From contig CM049307.1 in the NCBI GenBank assembly GCA_026874595.1, forward strand, positions 40,492,362-40,556,361: a stretch of 64,000 nucleotides of DNA, in the 5' to 3' direction. The position numbers and the translations under genes were made by a program. This document shows positions 52,901-62,282 of this stretch, one piece after another. The DNA comes from Sipunculus nudus (taxonomy: Eukaryota > Annelida > Sipuncula > Golfingiida > Sipunculidae). Below the pieces are notes generated by a model. It searched no databases. It had not been told where the DNA came from and was given only the letters and a program-made list of their open reading frames with translations. Each line of letters starts with the position of its first letter. Within the stretch, counting starts at the first letter, position 1.

Positions 52901-55900
52901 GTCATTCAAACACATACAACTAATTATACTGACTTATAACTTTTTCCATCTGTTTTGGCAATATTTTATTTATCAGCTGAGAGTTAAACTCAAATGAAAT
53001 TTTTAATATCAGTGGTGTAGTTAATTTTAATATATTAGAAATTAGTTTAATTGTCTCCGCCAAAACGAAGTTTTGCGGATACTATGTTTTTGACGGGGTT
53101 CCGCCGCCGCTGAACTCCTCAGAGAACTCCTCTGAGACTACTGGACAGATTTTTCCGAAACTGACACAAATTATTGGGTCACATGTGAACTGTTTCCTAA
53201 CCAAGTTGCCTTGACCTCTGACCTTTCCTCTCTGCCCAGCGTCCATTTGTGCGTCTGTTTCCACACATAAACCCACATATCTCGGGAACCGTTTGACCAA
53301 TCAGGAAAAAATTTTTTACACAAATGTAGCCCTTGGATAGCTTTATAACATACACAAAAAAAAGGTGGCACCACCTGCAACCATGTTTGCACAGCGTCCA
53401 TCTGTTCATCTGCCTTAGGTTAAAATCACTCATATCTCTGCAGTGGTTTGACTAATTCAACTAAAATTTGGCATGTATATACATCCTAGATAATTTTCTT
53501 GATTTTATGACTGGTGGCGCCACCTACATTCATGTTAACGCTGCAGACATCCAAGCTCATATCTCGGTAACCGTTTGACCAATCAGGAAAAAATTTTTAC
53601 ACAAATGTAGCCCTTGGATAGCTTTATAACATACACAAAAATGGTGGCGCCACCTGCAGCCATTTTTGCACAGCGTCCATCTGTTGGTCTGCTGTGGGAT
53701 AAAATCACCCATATCTCTGCAGTGGTTTGACTTTTCCACCTGAAATTTTGCATGTGTCTACATCTTGGATAGTTTCTCATTCAAATTACAGGTGGCGCCA
53801 CCTACAATCATGTTTACTTGGCAGAGATCCATTCTAATATGTAACACATGTAACTCTATTTCCCCTTGCCACTCAATCCATGCCTCACTTCACCTGTCCT
53901 ACTCTGATTTTGGCGGATACACGTAGTCGCTTGTTGACTACCCGTGTTCTAGTTTAATATTTATTCTGCTGACAGTCAAGAACATTGAAATATACAACAA
54001 ACAGTGATTGGATGTTGGTCTCATGAATATTAAATTTGAGAAAGCTTTGAAGTAATGCGGATGCAAGTTAACATAAGGCTGCCAATGTGTGGCTTCAGTC
54101 ATACAGTATTGATTAGTCATTAAATATAATCATATTGGGATTAAGCTTATTAATTCCTATATAAAGTATCAGTCCTATATGGAGGTTATTGATGCTTTTA
54201 CCAAAATCAAAGTTTAGAAAAAAGTATTGACAGGATATATATTTGATATTGGTGAATACAGTGGATAGTGTAAACTTTTTTAACTTTTTATTTGTAGTTA
54301 CTGTAAATAGTATGTACTAGGTAAGTTAACGGACTGAAGTTTAGACATGGTAAACATTTGACCATATGTGGGAACATAGGAATTTTTAATGATATTACAG
54401 TGAAACCTGTGTTATGAGACCACCCATGGGACTGGCCAAAAGTTGTCTGAATTCACAGGTGGTCGTATAAGACAGTTCAGTTATAACCAATGTGAATGCT
54501 CTTGGTTCTCCAAATGAGGATTTAATAGACAGTTGGTCTTATAAGACAGGTGGTCTAAATGGTCTTTCAGACAGTGTCTATAGAACATGATATGTCGTCA
54601 TTGATGGTACTAAGGCTAAAGATTTGACTGTAATTCACATTCACTGGCATTTAAATTCAGGAACATACATATGATTAAAATATCACAAGGCAAGGAGACT
54701 TTTTATATGGGTTAAACAGGTACAGTTTCAGAAACCAGTTGCTTTCAGTAAAGAGAACATATTCAAAGGGCATTTTCATTCATTCAGTGCTGTCATCAGC
54801 GTAATTCTAGAAGATAGTCACCATCTGTGATGAAGTGGTTGGCTGGTCCCTAAATTCCCCATAGGATACAGGCAAAGTTGTTTGGGCACAGAGCAAAAAT
54901 AAAGTTTTTGCTATATATAATTATGTCAGGAAGTTATTTCAGATATATCATGGATTATATGCCTATGTGTATGGTTACATATTACATGACTAATGGGATA
55001 GTTCAGAAATTCTAAGGAGCCTGTCCACTTAAGAATTGGACCCCTAATGTTTTTAGTCTTATCAAGAGGGTCAGTTAAGATACAGCTGTTAGAAACATCA
55101 AAATATTTTAAACGAAACATACTTGTGTATGTAGAGATAATGGTCTTGAAAAAAGAAGCCCTACAGCTGGATTCTAGATTAAAAAAATATATATACAGTC
55201 GAGCCCACTTTGTTTCATATCGGTTAATAGAAAATCCTGTTTATTATCACATCAATCTGAAATCCCAAACCATTTCCTATATAAACAATCTGACCATTTA
55301 ATATCATGGAATATTGTCATAATCTCGTTAATTGTCATGTTTGGAACCCTTGGCAGTGATACCAGATCGCAGTTAATATCACATCAGGTCCCGACACATC
55401 GATCAGAGAAGCCAAGAGCCTGTAATCGGTCAGATGTATCAAACGATCACATCTCCCACCTGTGTGCTGTAGGCAAGTGCAGTGATGCATGCAGGTCACT
55501 CCACCATCACTTAGCAAATTAACGTCTTAAAATACTATAGTAATCCAGATCATTGCCTTTCTTCGTACGTTAACAAGGGCGATGTTTGCGATCACATGTC
55601 ATACATAATAAACTCCTGGCTTTTGCAAGGCCGTTGTTTACACCTCGATGTAATTTCGCCGAGATGATATTAAGCACAAGCTCTTAACATTGCTTACGAC
55701 TGGAAATCCCCTTATACGGCCCAGGAAAAGCTGGAGGTTTTTTAGAGTACTGGAGGAGATACTCGGTCCAAAACCTCAATCGCGGCGAAACTTCTGATAG
55801 ATGACAATGGCATGACAATGCCCCCTCCCCCAACAGTCATATCATAAAGATGATCATGGAAGTTTGGGTCATTAATAATATATATCCAGAAATAAGGCGC

Positions 55901-57108
55901 AATAGTCTGGGAAATAATTATTTAGTAAAATACTTTGCCTACGCATAATGTTATGACCTCATGACCCAGGCGCTACCTCTCTTTCTGTTGGCATGTTGGA
56001 TTTTTGTCAGTTATTGCGGCATGCGGCACAAAACTTACAGTAAATAAATTGTCAGGTGTGCATAAATGTAATTTGATATGCTGTTGTGCAATAAAAATAT
56101 TCATAAACGATTCTGTTTCCTTTTTGTTGACGATTTATTTAATATCATTTGAGACATAACGCTTTTTCTATGAATAAAAAAAACATCGATGTTGAAGCCT
56201 GCATAATGTCACATCCTGGTTATATCAAAATTTATGCATGCACCACCGATATGACAATAAGCAGGCTTGACTCTATTTAAATTGATAAAGCACTTGGTGT
56301 AGTACAGATTAGCTCCACTAAATCAAAATACTGAAAAAAAAAAATAGATGTTTTTGTGTAGCGGGATTCAAACCACAATCAGTGTGATAATGAGACCTTC
56401 ACACTGCCACTGGACTTACCTTGCACCTGCTGGTTAAACAGTCTACTGAACATGTACAAGGTTTGATTGACTCATGGGATACATGGGGGCAGCCGTATCC
56501 CGAAACTGTACCTTTACTAAGACCAGTTCCAAAATTCCAATTTCAACATTTCTCCTAATACTAATGTCAATTATCTTTAAGATTTTTTGGAAACATGAAA
56601 AAAACCCTACTAACAGTATAAAGTATTTTTAAAGAGTAAGGTAATGAAACAGCTTGAAGTAAAAATTATGTCTATGACTATGTTTATCCTTAATTTATTC
56701 TTATGAACAACCAAAATGGTTAAGGATAATTATCCAGCTTCCATATATATTGGAGTTATTCTTTTTTTTTTACAATAATACTATCAAGGTGATTAGGTTT
56801 AGAATCTGCCACTTAAGTGTATTTATAATTCATAAGTTATCTTTGATTGTTATAACTTAAATTTAAGAACAACATACAGATTTTGTCATTTTTGTTAAGC
56901 ATTCATAAAGTATTAGGCATACAATGTTAAAGTGAATTTCTGTTGTTTTCTTTTCAGAGCAGACAGCAGCAGTAAGAAAGTCCAGAATGTTCTTCTTCTG
57001 GTCACCGGAATCCTGGGATTGCTTCCATTTGTGTTCTGGTCGTTTTGCTTCTCGGAAACATTATCCCATAAGTTACATTACTGTAAAGATGTGGTAGCTG
57101 CCACCTGA
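40892..57108 (+). CDS. TMEM220: TMEM220 transmembrane protein gene (complete, spliced)
   Basis: Small multi-pass membrane protein of the TMEM220 family, whose biochemical role is not established. Coding exons: 40892-41032, 41669-41698, 42115-42175, 46952-47084, 48230-48295 and a last exon, either 50360-50507 or 56958-57108. Joined, these give 192 or 193 aa with no frame breaks. Family hallmarks seen: the first helix running into AAVQ/VNDPDPEVWI (the conserved VNDPD motif), a second helix ending FKPDV, a third helix beginning WRVACVLHLAINVLA, the junction HEVGRELSGVIILIIW (GRELSG is conserved), and a last helix with LPFVFW followed by a conserved cysteine near the end. About five hydrophobic segments are predicted. 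The protein is about 30 residues longer than the human form, mainly at the N-terminus. The introns are large and loaded with mobile elements. Confidence 0.88.
41092..41228 (-). mobile_element. Short MITE of the TACAGTGGAACCTGT family, truncated
   Basis: It ends at CAGGTTCCACTGTA (inverse of the terminal repeat) and contains ccattagacaggtcag, ttataaccagtgtgaatgc and acaggtggtc. It lies 60 bp downstream of the TMEM220 exon 2 donor. Related copies are at 54396-54582 and 62188-62282. Confidence 0.6.
41669..41698 (+). CDS. TMEM220: TMEM220 30-nt microexon
   Basis: The 30-bp exon lies between acceptor ttttcttag and donor gtaagt. It encodes VNDPDPEVWI in phase 0 on both sides. These ten residues are the most recognisable motif of the TMEM220 family, so the microexon is required for a normal protein. 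Skipping it would keep the frame but delete the motif. Confidence 0.88.
42115..42175 (+). CDS. TMEM220: TMEM220 coding exon 3 (second helix)
   Basis: Acceptor gtttttatttcag ends at 42114; donor gtgagt begins at 42176. The 61-bp exon encodes PEYAIAALLTLCIVFKPDVQ and ends in phase 1. The following 4.8-kb intron holds a nearly full-length family A repeat. Confidence 0.87.
42248..46398 (+). mobile_element. Family A element, copy 6, in TMEM220 intron
   Basis: Head AGCTCAGTTGACTATAAG at 42248, followed by a tccgtccgtctg-type repeat and the ggcacgttttgaaacc block. The 3' end is CAGCTGAGCGCCGTGACCC, then ATGGGTCCCTTG, ending at 46398. It is sense-oriented with the gene and fills most of the intron between coding exons 3 and 4. 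It contains CT-rich simple repeats (44700-44860 and 45682-45752). It has no transposase. Confidence 0.75.
44700..44860 (+). repeat. CT-rich simple repeat
   Basis: Irregular (CT)n tract inside family A copy 6. A second purer tract lies at 45682-45752. Their polypyrimidine strand is the transcribed-sense strand of TMEM220, which could create cryptic splice acceptors. Confidence 0.9.
46952..47084 (+). CDS. TMEM220: TMEM220 coding exon 4 (third helix)
   Basis: Acceptor tttttgtacag ends at 46951; donor gtaaga begins at 47085. It encodes NSVWRVACVLHLAINVLAAM and continues with YLTALVVEQLAVRMTNPLEHEVG. The WR...HL pattern and the acidic HE..GR end match the family. It ends in phase 2; the split codon is the R of GRELSG. 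Confidence 0.87.
47102..47555. mobile_element. 454-bp palindromic MITE in TMEM220 intron
   Basis: The ends TAGGCTGTATCC and GGATACAGCCTA are a 12-bp perfect inverted repeat starting and ending in TA, which suggests a TA target as in Tc1/mariner-type MITEs. The interior has further inverted pieces (gtttactgtaaac; gtagaccatct). It lies 17 bp after the exon 4 donor. Relatives are at 59150-59760 and 61199-61591. Confidence 0.7.
48230..48295 (+). CDS. TMEM220: TMEM220 coding exon 5 (fourth helix)
   Basis: Acceptor tctgatttcag ends at 48229; donor gtaagt begins at 48296. The 66-bp exon encodes ELSGVIILIIWLCIIRFSSL then GG, and ends in phase 2. It is the branch point for the two alternative last exons. 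Confidence 0.87.
49940..49972. repeat. (AT)n microsatellite
   Basis: Short AT run in the intron between TMEM220 exons 5 and 7a. Confidence 0.9.
50091..50270 (+). mobile_element. Short, diverged family A-like element
   Basis: The 5' end resembles family A (ACTCACCTGACTGTAAGTCA) and the 3' end reads CAGCTGAGCCTCTTGACC, then tgtgggtcacttc. At only about 180 bp it is an internally deleted form. It ends 90 bp before the TMEM220 7a exon. Confidence 0.5.
50360..50507 (+). CDS. TMEM220: TMEM220 alternative terminal exon 7a
   Basis: The acceptor is gattctgtccttgtag, ending at 50359. The first base completes the glycine codon split at exon 5, and the frame runs 48 further codons to TGA at 50505-50507. 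It encodes SARYILLACGLLGSAPIVLW followed by GFCYIDYFHHRMSHC and a short tail. The pattern GxLGxxPxVxWxFC...H....C is shared with exon 7b at 56958-57108. An unused-looking donor (aag|gtaaca) lies 6 bp after the stop. No clear nearby polyadenylation signal was found except one inside the family C repeat (50738-50743). Confidence 0.7.
50661..52023 (+). mobile_element. Family C Helitron-like element with 7 tandem units
   Basis: The start is TGCCCCCGCC, running into a hairpin (CCACAAAGTGG). The end is GGCGGGGGCA, then the hairpin GTGTC-gatca-GACAC, then ATCTAG before ttt. TGCCCCCGCC and GGCGGGGGCA are a perfect 10-bp inverted repeat. After a tccgtc..ccttccg leader come seven units of about 180 bp, each with cctgcagata, tttttggtgtgt, cagataatgac, ttgacctacttttgacc and aaatttcatga. 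No transposase. It lies between TMEM220 terminal exons 7a and 7b. Confidence 0.8.
53054..53952 (+). mobile_element. Family B element, copy 3
   Basis: The 5' end is TCTCCGCCAAAACGAAG, with the hairpin GTTTTGCGG. The 3' end is GGCGGATACAC, GTAGTCGcttgttGACTAC (one stem mismatch), CCGTGTTCTAG before ttt. It begins with TC and ends with CTAG, as canonical Helitrons do. It has two internal units instead of four. It lies in the TMEM220 intron between 7a and 7b. Confidence 0.8.
54396..54582 (+). mobile_element. MITE of the TACAGTGGAACCTGT family
   Basis: It begins TACAGTGAAACCTGT and runs through gagaccaccc, gactggcc, ttataaccaatgtgaatgc, gtggtc and ttcagacagtgtcta. It is longer than the 95-bp copy at 62188. 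Confidence 0.6.
56958..57108 (+). CDS. TMEM220: TMEM220 alternative terminal exon 7b
   Basis: The acceptor is gttttcttttcag, ending at 56957. It joins exon 5 in the same phase and ends at TGA 57106-57108. It encodes ADSSSKKVQN, then VLLLVTGILGLLPFVFWSFC, then FSETLSHKLHYCKDVVAAT. This is the last membrane helix plus a tail with a conserved cysteine. The SSSK start and LPF..W core look like the vertebrate TMEM220 end, so this may be the original last exon. A long 3'UTR follows. Confidence 0.82.
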
Positions 57109-59149
57109 TCAGCACACCAAAACTATCGTATTTCACTGTAATTTCACCATTTATGAGGTGTTTTGGGTAATAATGTTAACTGAAATAGGTGCTTTATCAC
57201 ATTCCAACACTTTTGGTGTTTATTATCATTTAGTCTCCAGGATACTCATATTAAGGAATACTCTATGTAACAATTAGCAGTCCATGTTTTGCCGGCCACA
57301 CACAAGGGACTCTGTTGGTCACATGTTGCATATGTGTATGACAAATTATGTCATGTTTCCAGTGTTCTCCAACATTTTCAAGTTTTGCAACATGTTCTAT
57401 TATCATGCATCATGTTGCGAAGTTACATTCCAAGGTTTTGCCAATGAAATCGCAGGATTTAAAGTCACTGCACCAGGGACCAAAGAGCAATAAGGCTTAA
57501 AGACAGAGGACCACACTGAATGGATAAAACAATCACCAAGTTGTTTCAGGTACATGCTGGTTATGTGTGTATAGGGGGGGTCATGTTTCAAGAAAATTTG
57601 TGAATAGAGTAACGTTTCAAGAAATATGGGTGCAGCACGTTGCACAATAAATTACCAGGTGTATTGCCTGCTTAAAATGCACAAAACGAAAATGGTTTTT
57701 AAATATTGGTCATGGTTCAGAGGAGGATACATCAAAATTGTGAACAAGAAATCTGGACAATTTGTGACTTGTATGGTTCTTGCTTCTGCAAACTTCCTAC
57801 CATGATCAGATCAGAAATATTATAATATGATCGAATATTCAATTTACTTATGTAATATATGTATTTATATTTTTGGATATATATATGTTATAGAATTTTT
57901 GTTGTTGAATTACATTGAATATTACATAATTTTGTGATTTCTGCAAGTAAATATTAATGCCTTTGTCATGATCATTTCCTTATTAACTAATATTGTTAGG
58001 CATACATTACATCACATCTTTGGGTATTGAAATTGTGGAGCTTTGATATAGTAGAATTGTTTTTATAAACATATTAATATATGTGTGTGTATTTATAAAG
58101 TTTTAAATCAGGTTTAATTTATGGATTCATCAGGATAACATGTTCAATAGATAAATAACCATTATTTATTGTCAATGGAAATAAGTATAAAAATATGTGG
58201 TGTTGTACTGGTATGTGGTTGTGAACTTCATGATAATGTATTCAAATGGTGATATTCAGAGGGCATTCTTAGCCATCTAGAGTTTACCAATACTAATGTT
58301 CCCAGCGGGCCAATGGTGTAAACATAATCTTGATGTTTGTGGGCCGAAGATATGAATAAAATATTAATGCCATTTAGGCCTATGGTACTAACTTTAATAT
58401 GCTTTCAGTTACATTTCTATAGTTAATTCTATTCATCAAATACATCTCACAGTTTATGAAAACTGACAAAGCTGGTGATTCCATTTTTATGATGTGCTTA
58501 GTGACACCTGTGTGATAGCCTGATTTGGTCAGTTTATTCAAGCCCCACCTACTTATGGTACAGTGTGTGGTGACTTTTCAATGGAAGTCTAGCACATAGT
58601 CTAGTTACAGGCATATGTATGTAGAACACATTTTGGCATGATTCTACTGTTTACTACAGTTTATATTTTTATGAATTACAAGGCATTCAGTTCTCATAAG
58701 ATTCACATATGTAAGAGACTTAAATTTTGTAGTAGTCTCAAACCATCATGTAGCTTATGACTTTGCTATGTGTGACAGACTTTATACTTATTTGTATATC
58801 TTTTGTGTATATGTTATTCTTATATAAATTGTTCAAATGTTATTCTTGTGGGCTTTTGGCAATAAAAGAATAATCCTTCCTTAATATTTTTCAATAATGT
58901 TCTGGAGTCATTAAAAAAGGTTTTTATGGCATATTGTTCATATGCTTTATGACCTGGGATAAAAGAACACAATAGTTGTAAAATTTTAAGGTTTCTTTAT
59001 AAAATGGCTTTGGCAGCATTTTTTGGGGGAAAAACACTTCAGTATCTCTAAATTGGTTGCTGCAGATTAGACATTGTATGCTGTGCTCAAGGAATGCGGA
59101 GTGATCCATCCTTAGCAGAAATTTTTATTTTAAGGCTTTATCTGCCCTT
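57109..59149 (+). other. TMEM220: TMEM220 3'UTR and downstream sequence
   Basis: AT-rich sequence after the 7b stop with several AATAAA candidates and no coding potential. The 3'UTR end is not certain. Confidence 0.45.
58861..58866 (+). terminator. Candidate polyadenylation signal of TMEM220 (7b form)
   Basis: AATAAA within a run of AT-rich sequence, 1.75 kb after the 7b stop codon. Nearer candidates exist, for example AATAAA at 57646-57651, so the 3'UTR length is uncertain. Confidence 0.3.
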
Positions 59150-59760
59150 GCAATAATCTGGATCAGGAATCAGATTACCGCTGGCCTTCTTGGTCCACAC
59201 AAGGCCACTAATGTGCACCAGTTCAGTTAACTGTAGTCTGCTTGAAAGGTGGTCTACAGTAGTTCTGTTTATTTTAGTATCCTAGTTCCAATTTTAGTTC
59301 ATAGTGCTTGAAAGGTGGTCTAGTTCTGTTCATCTTATTCTGGTTTATAGAAAATGGTTCCTAGTACATGCAGGCAAATCCATTTCTAATTTCTTCTAGG
59401 CCAGTAAGGCCACTAGTCTGCATCAGTTCAGTTTGCTGTTGTCTTCTTGAAAGGTTGTCTAGTTCTGTTTATTTTAGTCTGGTTTACAGTTAACTGGTTG
59501 CTAGTGCATGCAGGCATATCCATTTCGTGTCTGTGCTAGGCCATCCTTCCTGAAAAAAATAAATCTTTTGCAGCCCAGTAAATTGGATAAAAAACCAAGA
59601 ATGGACAGCAAGCTTACATTCAGTTGAATAAACTGCTTTAGGCTTTTATAAAGCTACCGGGGGGAAGCAAAGTGTACAACTCCCAGACTAAAGTAAACCA
59701 GTTTGGTATAATCTGATTAAGATGCAAACCATGTGTCCATACTGCCTTAAATGTCTTTTT
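59150..59760. repeat. Palindromic MITE-like repeat with internal duplication
   Basis: Two near-copies of a block run from aaggccacta.t through cagttcagtt, gtagtctgcttgaaaggtggtcta and tctgtttattttagt (from about 59200 and 59400). They are related to the interior of 47102-47555 and 61199-61591. The ends are not sharply defined. Confidence 0.5.
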
Positions 59761-61198
59761 TTTATTAGTATTGCTTTTACATTTACCAAGGAGACTACAT
59801 GCCACCTTCAGTGGATTTTTAAATGAATTTCTGAGGCTAACATAGACCCATGCATTAGCAATTAACTCCCACGTGAAGTTGTAGCTTCTTTATCTGAATT
59901 GGACCTTTGTATAAATGAAAATTAACAACATCTGGTATACACATTTATTAATACACTCCTGTTTGTTAATACACACGTTACTCTCCGGCAAGCAGGGTGT
60001 GAAATCCTGAGCTATTTGCCACACCACACTTCACAATGTTTTCATATAACATGCTAAATCCATATAATTATCATACCCCTAATCAGACAAGCTATTTACC
60101 AATAAATTAAATCAGATTTTGTGATCACACCACAAAATCATTTATCAAGTGCATCCACACACATCATGAATTTTATACAGTCTAAACAATCTTTTTTTTT
60201 ACAGTGAGCTCTTTCAGTATATACATGGGTGATATGGAACTGATCTATTGGTAAATAATAGACTAGTACCCTGCCCTGTTACTGTCCACTGATCTCACCT
60301 TGTCATCATATTGACAAACAAACACTGGCCTATCTATATATACACTTGCCTTGGGTGATCTATCCAGCCAAATCTTTAGGATAATTCTAAATCATACGTC
60401 CATACAGTTTATTTTCTTAATTTTCATGCAAATATCACAAATTATTACATCACCTATGACATTTAGTATTTATGCTTTTTATAAACAATCTGATGGTTTA
60501 AATGTTGTCTACTGTGTTTTTCAATGTTCACAACAATTTCTATATGTTTATACATATTATTATATTACAAAAAGGACTGGAGATCTTCAACAATGAAATA
60601 AATTAATTGATACTCCTAAGCAGTTTATTTATAGCTTTTTTTTAATTTTCAGCATTTATTGGATGTGGAAAATAAAGGAAACTAACAGTTTCCCCTGGGT
60701 TCAAGCATCCCAGTCGAGTACTTGTGTCCATCATTGCAATTGTTTAAACATCCAGTACATAGCAGAATGACTTTGACCTGAATGTAAACTCTGGATTTTC
60801 CTCTTCAAACACAAAACATAATTCACAATGAATCTTACAGTGACAGACTGTGAATTAGCTAGGAATTGGTTTTACCAGGTACCACATCCCAGCATACAGT
60901 TAAGTCTCAAAACAATTGTACACACCCTGGACCGACTGCTGCTGAAGGTCACGAGTGCTGAGCCATTAAGTCAGATTAACTAACATATATATTTACATTT
61001 ATCTCAGTCAACTGGCCAGCATCCAGACTTGGAAGAACTTCAACAGGATTGGGGCAGTCACATGGTAATACAAGTATCCATGGCAATGCATCTTAATCTT
61101 GAGTGCACAATAAAACTCCAACAATCACCAATGTGATCATTATCCCCTTTATCTGTACATTTGTAGTCTTATATAATAAAATATATACATATGTCAAT

Positions 61199-61591
61199 GG
61201 CCATATTCACACTAACAAATAATCCAAATTGTGAATCGGTTTACCCTGCACTACACCACTAATCAGGTTTTTCAGTTCGGTTTATTGTAGTCTGAGAGGC
61301 AGTCTACACTAGTTCAGTTCATTTTAGTCCAGTTTATATTAACCTGGTTCCTAATGTATACAGGCAAAACTGTTTCTTGTCTGCTTGGGGCCAGTTTGCT
61401 CCCATTTGATCTTATCCTTTTGTGGTCCAAGTAAATCGGATAAACAAAGGTTTTTTAGATCAAATTTATGTTTTATTGAGTGAACCTATTTAAGCTTCAG
61501 AAAAGCTAACTACAGTGGAGACACAAATTGTATTCCTTTTAGACTAAAGAAAACTGGTTTAGTATAATACTATTAAAATGTGGATATGGCC
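61199..61591. mobile_element. 393-bp MITE with 13-bp terminal inverted repeats
   Basis: The ends GGCCATATTCACA and TGTGGATATGGCC pair with one mismatch. The interior has cagttcggtttattgtagtctgagagg and gcccagtttata-like parts, shared with the 47102 and 59150 elements. No coding capacity. Confidence 0.65.
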
Positions 61592-62187
61592 AAATTGCTC
61601 ATTCGTGAGGCATTTATGTTGACTAAAACAACAGACTGGCCTCAGTGAATGTACATTGCTTGTGCATGGAGTGTATGCTGCTTAATACAAACTACAGAGG
61701 AATACCCAAAGGCTACAAAATACCACTGGTGCCAAAGTCGACATAGTTACATCATTTTTATGAGGTCACCACAAAAACATATTTTCATTCAAATGTTTAC
61801 ATCTTTGTGTCCAATCATGTTTTCACACTACATTTAGTAGTTATCATTACCATGACAATGCTTTCCCTTGCAGTCTGAAAATATAGTTAATCCGTGTCAA
61901 TTCCTGTTTTCCATAATATTAACTTTATATCATTTCACATTTTATAACATTTCACATAATTCATGTTTCCCACATGTTCACATTTTATAAGATAAAATAT
62001 TCTTGGTCCTAATACCTCTAATAATCACTTGGTGTTGATATGAGCATGTAAAAATATGGCTGTTTTATAAACCTCATAAAAAAAATATATTTACCAAAAA
62101 ACATATATCTGATCATTTTTACAAGTTTCTTGAAACCATGAAATGTTACTTTGTTGAGAAATTGTACCCTGACTTGGCTCAAAGAAA

Positions 62188-62282
62188 TACAGTGGAACTG
62201 GTCTAAAAGACCACCTGTCAAGTAAGACCACATGTCAAATAGGCCAGTCCCTTGGTGGTCTTAGTATACAGGTTACACTGTA
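62188..62282. mobile_element. 95-bp short MITE
   Basis: The ends TACAGTGGAACTGGTCT and aggttaCACTGTA are terminal inverted repeats starting in TA. The interior has gaccacctgtcaa and gaccacatgtcaa. It is the smallest member of the family also seen at 41092 and 54396. Confidence 0.65.

Noticed and set aside
53082-53780. Frames with CVCYKAIQGLHLCK and CGNRRTNGRWAE recurring at 9.8, 30.1 and 53.3 kb
   Set aside because: They are antisense translations of family B internal units, and the similarity is explained by the DNA repeat.
56358-56425. tRNA-like minus-strand sequence with a B-box-like ggtttgaatcc
   Set aside because: T-arm and acceptor bases do not pair well and no full cloverleaf forms; at most a tRNA-derived SINE relic. 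A similar weak hit at 35418 also fails.
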